DNA of 64,000 nt from Ga0077536 sp943370145 (GTDB lineage Bacteria > Pseudomonadota > Gammaproteobacteria > Ga0077536). Shown here one piece after another: positions 38,810 to 47,140 of the stretch; position 1 is the first letter of the stretch, and the number at the start of each line of letters is the position of its first letter. The notes beneath the pieces are model-generated. The model was not told the origin of the DNA. It saw nothing but the letters and a program-made list of their open reading frames with translations, and did no database searches. The stretch covers positions 62,001-126,000 of the forward strand of contig CALRPY020000002.1 in the NCBI GenBank assembly GCA_943370145.1. The letters are read 5' to 3'. Made by a program: the position numbers and the translations under genes.

Positions 38810-39793
38810 CTACAGTTCTACCTCGAGGCCGTCGTAGGCGGAGAACACGTCGAGCGGGGTGCCGCCGACGCGGGTGATTTCCTCGAAGCGGCGCGTCTCG
38901 GCTTCGATGGTGGCGATGCGCGCGTCGTCGTGGATAGGTTCGTGGTGGAAGAGGGCGAGGCGCTTCGCGTTCGCGAGCTGGCAGAGCTCGACGCCGACGA
39001 CATTGCTGGAATGCCCCCAGTCCTCCTTGACCGAAATCGCGTCCGCAAAGGAGTACATCGCGTCGAAGGCGACCAGATCGGCGTCGCAGAAGAAGTCGAC
39101 GAAGCCCTCCGTCACGTCGGGGTCGTCGAGCTTGTGCTCGGAGTCCGTCGAGTAGACGAACACCTTCCCGTTGCGCTCGAAGCGGTAACCGTAGGACTCC
39201 CCGGCGTGGATCTGCAGCTTCGGCAGCACGCTGAGGCCGGCGATTTCCACCTGCTCGCCCGGGTTCAGCGGGACGAACTCGATGCGCGCGGCAAGTTGCG
39301 AGAAGTCGACCGGAAAGCACGGCGCGCCGTGCTGGGCGCGAAAGGCCTCCGCGAGATTGCGATGGCAGCCGTAGATGCGGATCACGTTGCCCGGAATATA
39401 GGCTGGCGTGAACAGCGGGAAGCCCATGATGTGGTCCCAGTGCACGTGGGACATGAATACATGAAAGGTATTCGGCGTCGCCGCCCCGTGGTGGGCCAGC
39501 ACCTTGCCGCCGAAGGGACGTGCACCCGAGCCGAGATCGCAGAGCACGTAATCGTGCGGGCCCGCGCCGGGAGGCGCGAGTTCGATCTCGACGCAGCTCG
39601 AGTGGCCGCCGAAGGTGCCTGCCACGTGGAACGGCAGGCCGGCGGCATAGGCACTGGCCTGTTCGAGGTTCGCGAAACGCCGGCCTGACGCGGCGAGCAG
39701 GGCCTGTGCGACCTTCGCCTGCACCTGCGGCGCGGTCAGCGCGATCGGCAGCGAACCCCGCGTTCCCCAGAAGCGGATCAGCATCTCGCTCAT
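38810..39793 (-). CDS. MBL-fold hydrolase in partner-switch operon
   Basis: 327 residues. The RFWGTRGSLPIA start, FGGHSSCVEI, metal motif SHVHWDHIMGFP (HxHxDH), YSTDSEH and FDAMYS, and a late HHEPIHDD are typical of a subfamily compared with cyclic-nucleotide phosphodiesterases and RNase Z-like hydrolases. The substrate is unknown. It overlaps the STAS gene stop by 4 bp (ATGA), and the phosphatase gene follows. A nucleotide second messenger feeding into the switch is possible but untested. Confidence 0.9.
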   Translation of the reverse strand: MSEMLIRFWGTRGSLPIALTAPQVQAKVAQALLAASGRRFANLEQASAYAAGLPFHVAGTFGGHSSCVEIELAPPGAGPHDYVLCDLGSGARPFGGKVLAHHGAATPNTFHVFMSHVHWDHIMGFPLFTPAYIPGNVIRIYGCHRNLAEAFRAQHGAPCFPVDFSQLAARIEFVPLNPGEQVEIAGLSVLPKLQIHAGESYGYRFERNGKVFVYSTDSEHKLDDPDVTEGFVDFFCDADLVAFDAMYSFADAISVKEDWGHSSNVVGVELCQLANAKRLALFHHEPIHDDARIATIEAETRRFEEITRVGGTPLDVFSAYDGLEVEL

Positions 39794-40143
39794 GGCGTGG
39801 CGGACAGCGCCCGCAGCCCCTCATCGACCGACGAGTGGATCGGGAACACGAGATTGAACCGGGATATTTCAAGCACTTCGGCGACCAGCGCCTGTGGCGC
39901 GGCGACCGCCACCCTGCCGCCACGCGGCTTCGCCTGCTTGGCCGCGAGCATCAGCACGCGCAGGCCCGAACTCGATATGTATTCGACGCCGGAGAGATCG
40001 AACAGCAACGCGAGGCCACCGTTTTCGCACCGGGCGAGGTGGGGTTCGACCGCGGCGAGGAATTCGTCGGCATTGAGATGATCCACCCGCCCGGCAGGTC
40101 CCAGCACGATCACGTCGCCTTGTCGACGCGGACGAAGGTCCAT
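39790..40143 (-). CDS. STAS domain anti-sigma factor antagonist
   Basis: 117 residues from the ATG at 40143 (MDLRPRRQGD); an upstream in-frame ATG at 40170 would add nine. A single STAS domain carries FDLSGVEYISSSGLRVLM, where the SSSG segment holds the serine phosphorylated in SpoIIAA/RsbV proteins. It is the probable substrate of both the kinase at 36198 and the phosphatase at 36655. It is the first gene of the STAS-MBL-CHASE2/PP2C transcript. Confidence 0.9.
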   Translation of the reverse strand: MDLRPRRQGDVIVLGPAGRVDHLNADEFLAAVEPHLARCENGGLALLFDLSGVEYISSSGLRVLMLAAKQAKPRGGRVAVAAPQALVAEVLEISRFNLVFPIHSSVDEGLRALSATP

Positions 40144-40289
40144 GGGCGGCTCGCTCGATTGCGAAATCATTGTCGTGCCGGGGATTCTAGGGTGCGGCGT
40201 GGGGGCGGGCAATCGTCCCGACGGCGGCAGCGGGCGCGGGGCCCACATCCCGGATTGCGGGCCGTCGTGCCGACGGCCCGCTTACCGGA

Positions 40290-42005
40290 TCAGGCGTTGG
40301 CCCACCAGCGTTCGACGGCCTGGTTGACCTCGTGGGCGTGGAAGCGGGCCACCTGGTTGGTCGGCTCCAGCGCTTCCTCGTAGAAGAAGTCCGGCAGTTC
40401 GTCGTCCTCCTCGGTGAAGCCCGCCGCGAGGTTGAAGTCGCGCTCGTAACGCAGCGTCTCGCGGCCGAGGGTGTCGAAGAAGCTGTCCGGCAGTTCGGTG
40501 CCCAGCGCCGCGTTGATCGACTCGACGACCATCGGGATGTTCATGTTGGTCGTCGAGCGCCCGAACAGGCACAGGCCCAGCGAGTCGGCCGCGGCGCACA
40601 GGATCTGGGTGTCCATGCTGACCTTGACCAGTTCGTCGAGCGGCTTGCCGGCGCACTCGTATTTCGGCGCGTTGCCGGTGGTGTGGTCGGCGCCCTGCGC
40701 GGTCACCATCATCGAGATGCCGGTGACCTCGATCACGCGCGGGTCGTAGGCGCTGATCGCCTGTTTCTTGATGCACGGCGTGCGATGCACCCCGTAGTGG
40801 GCGCCGACGCGTGCCGTGCCCTGCGCCCAGCGGCGGCCGTCTTCAGTGCCGACGCGCATCTCCGCCATCACCTTGTGCATGAAAGCGACGTCGCCGAAGG
40901 GCGCAAGGCCCGCGTCCATCAGCACGGCGATCATCGCCCCGGTCTCGATCGTGTCGATGCCGAGGTCGTTGGCCTCGAAGTTCAGGCGCGCGAGGTCATC
41001 CGGATCGCTGAGGCCGCAGTTGGTGCCGAGCAGGCCCAGCGTCTCGTACTCGACAGGCGAGGAAATCTCCTTGCCGTCCGCGTCGGCATAGACGTTGCTG
41101 CATTCGATCATGCAGCCCGGCATGCAGGCGTGCGAGGTCTCGCCGCCGCGCTCGAGATTCTGCTGGCGGATGAATTCGCCGCCCATCTTCAGCACGCCGT
41201 TGACCGGGTCGACCTGGCGGCCGGACGTGAAGTTGTTGGTGGGCAGGCCGCCGATGCGATTCGTGTAGTCGGCCATGATCGCCGTGCCGTAGTCGCGGTA
41301 GACGTCGATCGCGGGGTCGGCCTTCAGCAGCGCGCCGTACTGCTTCACGCCCTGCAGCACCTTCTTGCGGTCCTGGAAGGGCGGCAGCTTGTCCATGTCG
41401 CAGACGATCGCCTTGACCTTCTTGCTACCCATGACGGCGCCGACGGCGCCGCGCGCGGCGAGCCGGGACGGGCGCGCATCGGTGTCGCTGAAGGAAATGC
41501 CGGCGAGGTAACCCTGGTATTCCCCGACCGGGCCGCAGATCGCGAGGCTGACCTTCTTGCCGTATTTCTCGTGGAGTTTCGCCGCCGTCTCGAACGTGCC
41601 CTGGCCGAGGTACTCGGCGCCGGGCTCGAAGACGATCGTGCCGTCCTTGCGCATGTGGATGACGACCCAGTCGTTCGACGCACCATACAGCGTGAAGCCG
41701 GCGATCTGCAGGTGGCCCATCGCGAGCCCGAAGGAGCCCCCGGTGTTCGCTTCCTTGATGCCGCCCGTCAGCGGGCTCTTGCAACCAACGCTCGTGCGGT
41801 TCGCGTTCGACCAGTTGCTGCCGGCGAAGGGGCCGGCCGAGAAAATCAGCGGATTTTCCGGCGACAGCGGGTCGACCTTCGCGGCGCCGAGCTCGAACAG
41901 CGTCCTGGCGATGAAGTAGCGGCCGGCCTTCGCGATCTGTTCGCCAGTGAAGGTTTCTTCGCGCACGGTGTGCTGCGTGACGTCGATGTGAAGGTATTTG
42001 CGCAT
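40290..42005 (-). CDS. Aldehyde ferredoxin oxidoreductase family protein
   Basis: 571 residues from the ATG at 42005 (MRKYLHIDVTQ). The AOR N-terminal domain (about 1-210, binding a tungsten or molybdenum bis-pterin; GPFAGSNW, NTGGSFGLAMGHLQIAG) and the helical domains follow. The [4Fe-4S] ligands appear as C294-x3-C298-x3-C302 with C479 (DSLGLC); the archaeal AOR pattern is C-x2-C-x3-C, so this belongs to a variant clade. It probably oxidises aldehydes or reduces acids with ferredoxin. It stands alone, with no ferredoxin or pterin genes beside it. The 364-bp leader upstream is GC-rich. Confidence 0.9.
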   Translation of the reverse strand: MRKYLHIDVTQHTVREETFTGEQIAKAGRYFIARTLFELGAAKVDPLSPENPLIFSAGPFAGSNWSNANRTSVGCKSPLTGGIKEANTGGSFGLAMGHLQIAGFTLYGASNDWVVIHMRKDGTIVFEPGAEYLGQGTFETAAKLHEKYGKKVSLAICGPVGEYQGYLAGISFSDTDARPSRLAARGAVGAVMGSKKVKAIVCDMDKLPPFQDRKKVLQGVKQYGALLKADPAIDVYRDYGTAIMADYTNRIGGLPTNNFTSGRQVDPVNGVLKMGGEFIRQQNLERGGETSHACMPGCMIECSNVYADADGKEISSPVEYETLGLLGTNCGLSDPDDLARLNFEANDLGIDTIETGAMIAVLMDAGLAPFGDVAFMHKVMAEMRVGTEDGRRWAQGTARVGAHYGVHRTPCIKKQAISAYDPRVIEVTGISMMVTAQGADHTTGNAPKYECAGKPLDELVKVSMDTQILCAAADSLGLCLFGRSTTNMNIPMVVESINAALGTELPDSFFDTLGRETLRYERDFNLAAGFTEEDDELPDFFYEEALEPTNQVARFHAHEVNQAVERWWANA

Positions 42006-42374
42006 GCGTGTTGGCCTCGTCGAAAGCTGCGTGGAAGCCGGTGACCGGACGGGACTGAGCCCGCGCGGTCCGCGCCGGCGCTGTCGTGCGCCCGGCGGCG
42101 TATCCGGACTTCCGGATCTGGATTGATGTCTTCGGCCGCCGGCGACGCCGCCGGCGGGCACCTTCCTCGTTGACCGAGTCCGCCGCCCGTCACTGCAAGC
42201 CCATGAATAACCTTGCAATGACGCGGAAGATACGGTGCCGAATGGGGCGATTGTAACCCGCTGGCAGCAAGTTCCCAGCAGTAAATGGAATGAAGATCGA
42301 GGAAATTTTCCAACGGTCAGGGTCGGCGCCTGGCTGACCTTTATTCAACCGGGGACCGCGCCTGCGGGTCGGTT
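42006..42374. other. Leader/intergenic region of the AOR-family gene
   Basis: No gene is convincing here. It contains a perfect 8-bp hairpin (CCGCCGGC 42136-42143 with GCCGGCGG 42150-42157) and, on the minus strand, a TACAAT box at about 42257-42252 with no clear -35. If that box is used, the AOR mRNA has a leader of about 240 nt. I see no recognised riboswitch. Confidence 0.4.
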
Positions 42375-42450
42375 TGGTACTCCGTAGGGGAGTCGAACCC
42401 CTGTTCTCGCCGTGAGAGGGCGATGTCCTGGGCCACTAGACGAACGGAGC
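42375..42450 (-). tRNA. tRNA-Glu (anticodon CUC)
   Basis: The 76-nt cloverleaf is read on the minus strand. The acceptor GCTCCGT pairs with ACGGAGT (G1-U72 wobble). D-stem GTC/GAC, anticodon stem TCGCC/GGCGA with loop CTCTCAC (CUC at 34-36), and T-arm AGGGG-TTCGACT-CCCCT follow. The 3' ACCA is encoded. The sequence is close to E. coli tRNA-Glu apart from the anticodon. A TATACT box lies 18 bp upstream (42473-42468). Confidence 0.95.
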
Positions 42451-42722
42451 GTGGCGGCAAGGCGCGCAGTATACAAGCGGACAGCGCCAAAGGCAGCCAT
42501 CATTTTCACTGCGGACAAGCAAAGCATCCCGTGATCGGATTAAGATGCACGCGCGCCGCACGGCATGCGGGCCGTACGGCCCTGCGGCCCGTTTCCGGGC
42601 CCCGGTGCCGCGTCTTTGCCGTGCGCGCCAGCCGCGACGGCTACTCCGGATCCGGTCACGTCGTCGCGCTTCCGGGCGCGTCAGGCCGGCACCCCGTTTG
42701 GCGAGAGGAATCATCCGCTTTG
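42451..42722. other. Divergent region between tRNA-Glu and pcnB
   Basis: It carries the TATACT box of the tRNA gene (42473-42468, minus strand) near one end. The pcnB frame is open through it, but the translated sequence looks unlike PcnB, so I treat it as non-coding leader. Confidence 0.4.
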
Positions 42723-44075
42723 ATGGAAAGACCCGAACACTCAGGCAACGTGGTGCCGCTGCGGCCACAACCGCGCATCTACGCCCGCGACGAACACTCG
42801 ATCTCCCGCAAGTTCATCTCCGACAGCGCCCTCAAGGTGCTCTACCGCCTCGACAAGGCCGGCTTCCAGGCCTTCCTCGTCGGCGGCAGCGTGCGTGACC
42901 TGCTGCTCGGCCGGGAGCCCAAGGATTTCGACATCGCGACGAACGCGCTGCCCGAGCAGGTGCGCGAACTGTTCCGCAACTGCCGGCTGATCGGCCGGCG
43001 CTTCCGCCTCGCCCACGTGCAGTTCGGCCGCGAGATCATCGAGGTCGCGACCTTCCGGGCCCAGCACGACGGCGACGCCGAGGGCGCCGCGACAAACGAC
43101 GATGGGCGAATCCTGCGCGACAACGTCTACGGCGAGATCGACGAGGACGTCTGGCGCCGCGATTTCACGGTCAACGCGCTCTACTACAACATCGCCGACT
43201 TCTCGATCGTCGACTACGTCGGCGGGGTGGAGGACCTGCGCGCGGGCCGGCTGCGGCTGATCGGCGACCCGGACGTCCGCTACCGCGAGGACCCGGTGCG
43301 GATGCTGCGCGCGGTTCGCTTCGCGACCAAGCTCGGCTTCATGCTCGACCGGGCGACGCTCGAGACCATCCCGCGCCTGCGCCACCTGCTCGAGGACATC
43401 GCCCCGGCCCGCCTGTTCGACGAGATGCTCAAGCTCTTCCAGGGCGGGGTCGGCCACCAGACCTTCGAGGCCCTGCGCCATCATGGCCTGTTCCACTGCC
43501 TGTTCCCGTTGACCGACGAGCACCTCGACGGGACGGACGGCGAGTTCGCGCAGCGCCTGATTGCCGCCGCGCTCGACAGCACCGACCGGCGCGTCGCCGA
43601 GGACAAGCCGATCACGCCGGCCTTCCTGCTCGCGGCGCTGCTGTGGCACGTGGTCGAGGACGAGGCGGAGGACCTCATCGCCGATGGCGTCACGCCGCAC
43701 GATGCGTTGAACCTCGCCGCCGACACCATCATTTCGAAGCAGATTGCGCGCATGGCGATGCCGCGCCGCTTCACGAACGTCACCCGTGAAATCTGGGCGC
43801 TGCAGTCGCGGCTGGAGAAGCCGACGCCCAAGCGCGTCACGCGCGCGCTGGAGCATCCGCGTTTCCGTGCGGCTTACGATTTCCTGCTGCTGCGCGCCGA
43901 GGCCGGCGATCCGGTCAGGGAGGATGCCGAATTCTGGACGTCGTTCCTCGCCGCCGAGGACGGCGCGCGCGACGCGCTGCTGCAGGAGCTCGGCACCCAC
44001 GCTCCCGAGAGCAGCAGGCCGGCCGGCGCGAAGCGTCGCCGCCGCCGTCGCCGCCGGCCGCCCGCGGCGGAGTGA
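42723..44075 (+). CDS. pcnB: Poly(A) polymerase I
   Basis: 450 residues from the ATG at 42723. Class II nucleotidyltransferase: FLVGGSVRDLLLGREPKDFDIAT-type head domain with the catalytic Asp pair, RRFRLAHVQFG, RRDFTVNALYYN and YREDPVRMLRAVRFATKLGF. The C-terminus is a highly basic Arg run (AKRRRRRRRR) as in PcnB, separating it from CCA-adding enzymes. It polyadenylates RNA 3' ends for decay. The stop overlaps the folK start (GTGA). Confidence 0.95.
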   Translation: MERPEHSGNVVPLRPQPRIYARDEHSISRKFISDSALKVLYRLDKAGFQAFLVGGSVRDLLLGREPKDFDIATNALPEQVRELFRNCRLIGRRFRLAHVQFGREIIEVATFRAQHDGDAEGAATNDDGRILRDNVYGEIDEDVWRRDFTVNALYYNIADFSIVDYVGGVEDLRAGRLRLIGDPDVRYREDPVRMLRAVRFATKLGFMLDRATLETIPRLRHLLEDIAPARLFDEMLKLFQGGVGHQTFEALRHHGLFHCLFPLTDEHLDGTDGEFAQRLIAAALDSTDRRVAEDKPITPAFLLAALLWHVVEDEAEDLIADGVTPHDALNLAADTIISKQIARMAMPRRFTNVTREIWALQSRLEKPTPKRVTRALEHPRFRAAYDFLLLRAEAGDPVREDAEFWTSFLAAEDGARDALLQELGTHAPESSRPAGAKRRRRRRRRPPAAE

Positions 44076-44572
44076 GCGTGGCGGGCGAGGGGCCGGTGAC
44101 GGCCTACATCGGCGTCGGGTCCAACCTCGACGATCCGCGCCGGCAGGTGGCGACGGCGCTCGTCGAACTCGGCGGGCTGCCCGCGACCCGCGTCATCCAC
44201 CAATCCGCGCTGTATCGCACGCCGCCGATGGGGCCGCAGGACCAGCCTGACTACATCAACGCCGTCGTCGAACTCGAGACCGGCCTCGCGCCGCTGGCGC
44301 TGCTCGACGAACTGCAGCGGCTGGAAAACCTGCATCGCCGGGTCCGCGGCAGCGAACGCTGGGGGCCGCGCACGTTGGACCTGGACATCCTGCTGTACGG
44401 TGAACTGCGCCTTGACGAGGCCCGCCTGACGGTGCCGCACCCGGGCGTCGCGCAGCGCGCCTTCGTGCTCGTGCCCCTCGCCGAGATTGCGCCAGCCCTC
44501 ACGATACCGGGCCTCGGCCCCGTGCGCCGGCTGTGCGAGGCGGTGGACCCAACCGGCATGGAAAGACTGTGA
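44072..44572 (+). CDS. folK: Dihydropterin pyrophosphokinase FolK
   Basis: 166 residues from the GTG at 44072, overlapping the pcnB stop. It transfers pyrophosphate from ATP to hydroxymethyl-dihydropterin in folate synthesis. Motifs: AYIGVGSNL, YRTPPMGPQDQPDYINAVVEL and the signature RWGPRTLDLDILLYG. A GTG at 44078 is an alternative start. The pcnB-folK order is conserved. Confidence 0.96.
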   Translation: MSVAGEGPVTAYIGVGSNLDDPRRQVATALVELGGLPATRVIHQSALYRTPPMGPQDQPDYINAVVELETGLAPLALLDELQRLENLHRRVRGSERWGPRTLDLDILLYGELRLDEARLTVPHPGVAQRAFVLVPLAEIAPALTIPGLGPVRRLCEAVDPTGMERL

Positions 44573-45240
44573 GCCCAGATACAGCAACCGAGCGCGCCGC
44601 GCCCGACAACACCCGTTTCATCGCGATCGAGGGCCCGATCGGTGTCGGCAAGACCAGCCTCGCCCGTCGCCTTGCCGCGACCTGGCAGACCGAACTGCTC
44701 CTCGAGGGCGCGGCCGAGAACCCGTTCCTGCCGAAGTTCTACGAGGACCCGCGGCGCTACGCGCTGGCCACGCAACTCCATTTCCTGTTCCAGCGCACCC
44801 GGGATCTGCAGGCCCGCAACCAGGCGGATCTGTTCGCGCCGCGCCTGACCGCCGACTTCCTGTTCGAGAAGGACCGCCTGTTCGCGAAGGTCGCGCTCGA
44901 CGACGACGAGTACCAGCTCTACCAGGAGATCTACCAGCGCGTGGTGGAGACCCTGCCGAGCCCGACGCTCGTGATCTACCTGCAGGCCTCGGTGCCGACG
45001 CTGCTCAAGCGCGTGGCCCGGCGGGGCATCGACTACGAGCAGCGTATCGAGGGCGAATACCTCGCGCGGCTCTGCTCGGAATACGTGGAGTTCTTCCACC
45101 GCTACGACGACGCGCCGCTGCTGATCGTCAACGCGGAGGAGATCAACCTCGTCGACAACGACGCCCACTTCAACATGCTGCTCGAGGAAATCGAGCGCGG
45201 TGTCGTCGGCCGGCGCTACTTCAATCCGGGCGTGGGCTGA
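44569..45240 (+). CDS. Deoxynucleoside kinase
   Basis: 223 residues from a GTG at 44569 that overlaps the folK stop. A P-loop kinase with Walker A EGPIGVGKTSLA, LFEKDRLFAKVAL and the arginine-rich lid (LKRVARRGIDYEQ). It matches the dNK/deoxyguanosine-kinase family that phosphorylates deoxynucleosides for salvage. It sits where panB often lies between folK and panC. Confidence 0.9.
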   Translation: MSPDTATERAAPDNTRFIAIEGPIGVGKTSLARRLAATWQTELLLEGAAENPFLPKFYEDPRRYALATQLHFLFQRTRDLQARNQADLFAPRLTADFLFEKDRLFAKVALDDDEYQLYQEIYQRVVETLPSPTLVIYLQASVPTLLKRVARRGIDYEQRIEGEYLARLCSEYVEFFHRYDDAPLLIVNAEEINLVDNDAHFNMLLEEIERGVVGRRYFNPGVG

Positions 45241-45426
45241 ATTGCCGCGCTCGAGCGGGTCGACGCGGGTGTGTCCGGCACTGGCGCCGAGGGTGGCTCG
45301 AGCCCGAGTGGTCGATGTGGGCGCCCAGGCATCGGACCCGCCCGCCGTGAGCGGTCCGCCCTGCCGACAGTCGACCTGGCCTGGGTTAGACTGGCGCCGT
45401 CATCGAGCGAACGCGAAACCCCATTC

Positions 45427-46296
45427 ATGAACACTGTCTTTTCGGTCCAGGATCTCCGCCAGGTCATCGCCGGCTGGCGACGCGACGGCGCGACGGTCGC
45501 ATTCGTCCCGACGATGGGCAACCTGCACGACGGCCACATCACGCTGCTCCGCAAGGCGCGCACGCTCGCCGACCGCACCGTCGTCAGCATTTTCGTCAAC
45601 CCGATCCAGTTCGGCCGTGGCGAGGACTATGCGCGCTACCCGTCGACGCTGGAGGCCGACCAGGCGAAGCTCGGCGCCGCCGGCCTCGACCTGCTCTTCG
45701 CGCCGAACCTCGACCAGCTCTATCCGGGCGGCATCGAGGAGGACACCCGGGTCACCGTGCCGGGCCTGTCGACGATCCTCTGCGGCCAGTACCGGCCCGG
45801 GCACTTCTCCGGCGTGGCGACCGTGGTGTCCAAGCTCTTCAACAACGTGCAGCCCGACGTCGCGCTGTTCGGTGAGAAGGACTACCAGCAGCTGCTGGTC
45901 ATCAAGCGGATGGTGCACGACCTCCTGATCCCGGTCGAAGTGGTCGGCCAGCCGATCGTGCGCGAAGCCGACGGGCTCGCGATGAGCTCGCGCAACGGCT
46001 ATCTCAGCGCCGAGGAACGCGGCCGCGCGCCGCTGATCTTCCAGACCCTGAACAAGGCCGCCGACCGCCTGCGCGCCCAGGACGGCTCGCTGATCGCGAT
46101 CGAGACCGCCGGCATGGCGGAACTCGCCGCGGCGGGTTTCCGCCCGGAATACCTCAGCATCCGCCGGGCCGCCGATCTCACGCCGCCGCAGGCGGGCGAC
46201 GCAAGCCTGCAGATTCTCGTTGCCGCCTGGCTCGGCGCCGCGCGCCTGATCGACAACATCCGCGTGGAGATGCCGACGCCCCTGCGGGCGTCGTGA
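45427..46296 (+). CDS. panC: Pantothenate synthetase PanC
   Basis: 289 residues from the ATG at 45427. It joins pantoate and beta-alanine using ATP. The PTMGNLHDGH motif holds the HIGH-like site (HDGH instead of the common HEGH). FVNPIQFG, GEKDYQQLLVIKRM and GLAMSSRNGYLS (KMSKS-like) are present. A 186-bp region separates it from the kinase gene. panB is not in the window. Confidence 0.96.
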   Translation: MNTVFSVQDLRQVIAGWRRDGATVAFVPTMGNLHDGHITLLRKARTLADRTVVSIFVNPIQFGRGEDYARYPSTLEADQAKLGAAGLDLLFAPNLDQLYPGGIEEDTRVTVPGLSTILCGQYRPGHFSGVATVVSKLFNNVQPDVALFGEKDYQQLLVIKRMVHDLLIPVEVVGQPIVREADGLAMSSRNGYLSAEERGRAPLIFQTLNKAADRLRAQDGSLIAIETAGMAELAAAGFRPEYLSIRRAADLTPPQAGDASLQILVAAWLGAARLIDNIRVEMPTPLRAS

Positions 46297-46303
46297 GCCG
46301 CCG

Positions 46304-47056
46304 ATGAGCACCCACAGCCCCGGCGCCGCGGTTCTCGTCATCGGCAACGAGATCCTGTCCGGCCGCACGCGTGACGCCAACGTCCAGACGATAGGCTCGG
46401 CGCTCGGCGAGATCGGCATCCGCCTGCGCGAGGTGCGCGTGGTCGAGGACCGTGAGCCGGCGATCGTCGAGGCGGTCAACGCGCTGCGGGCCACCTACGA
46501 TTACGTCTTCACGACCGGCGGCATCGGCCCGACGCACGACGACATCACGACCGACTGCATCGGCGCCGCGTTCGGGCGCGAAGTCCGCCACGATCCGGCG
46601 GCGGTGGCGCTGCTGACGAACTACTACGGTCCCGCCGAGGCGACCGAGACGCGCCTGCGCATGGCGCGCGTGCCGGCGGGCGCGAGCCTCATCGACAATC
46701 CCGTCAGCGCGGCGCCTGGCTTCCGGCTCGAGAACGTGTTCGTGCTGCCCGGCGTACCGCGCATCCTGCAGGCCATGCTGCCCGGCGTCCTCGCGACCCT
46801 GCCTGGCGGCCCGCCGATCGTCAGCCAGTCGCTGACCGCGTGGGTCCGTGAGAGCGACGTCGCGGCGGACCTGGCCGCGGTCCAGGGCCGTTATCCGGGG
46901 CTGGACCTCGGCAGCTATCCGTTCGCCCGTGAGGGTCGCTTCGGCACCTCGCTGGTCGTGCGCGGCAACGCGCCCGATGCCGTCGTCGCGGCGGCGGCGG
47001 AAGTCGCGGACTTCCTGCGCGCGCGCGGCGTCGAGTTCGACGTCACCGGGCCCTGA
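46304..47056 (+). CDS. CinA-like molybdopterin-binding domain protein
   Basis: 250 residues. A MoCF-biosynthesis (MoaB/CinA N-terminal) domain fills the first ~170 residues: VIGNEILSGRTRDANVQTIG, TTGGIGPTHDDIT and NVFVLPGVPRILQAML. It lacks the CinA C-terminal nicotinamide-nucleotide amidase domain. This short form is widespread and its role is unclear; it begins 7 bp after panC. Whether it serves the two molybdo/tungsto-enzymes of this window is unknown. Confidence 0.9.
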   Translation: MSTHSPGAAVLVIGNEILSGRTRDANVQTIGSALGEIGIRLREVRVVEDREPAIVEAVNALRATYDYVFTTGGIGPTHDDITTDCIGAAFGREVRHDPAAVALLTNYYGPAEATETRLRMARVPAGASLIDNPVSAAPGFRLENVFVLPGVPRILQAMLPGVLATLPGGPPIVSQSLTAWVRESDVAADLAAVQGRYPGLDLGSYPFAREGRFGTSLVVRGNAPDAVVAAAAEVADFLRARGVEFDVTGP

Positions 47057-47085
47057 TCCGGCAGCCGTCGCGACTGCCCAATCCT

Positions 47086-47113
47086 TTGAACCGCAACGAG
47101 TTTGGTGTAGCTT
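47086..47113 (+). promoter_or_regulatory. Probable promoter of the miaB-lnt operon
   Basis: TTGAAC (47086-47091), a 16-bp spacer and TAGCTT (47108-47113) lie 27 bp upstream of miaB, in the only sizeable gap before the five-gene operon. Confidence 0.42.
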
Positions 47114-47140
47114 AACCAGCCCACCCCGCCTGCCTCGCCA

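Noticed and set aside
42006..42374. Molybdenum or tungsten cofactor riboswitch upstream of the AOR-family gene
   Set aside because: Only one simple GC-rich hairpin is visible; the multi-stem Moco RNA architecture cannot be drawn.
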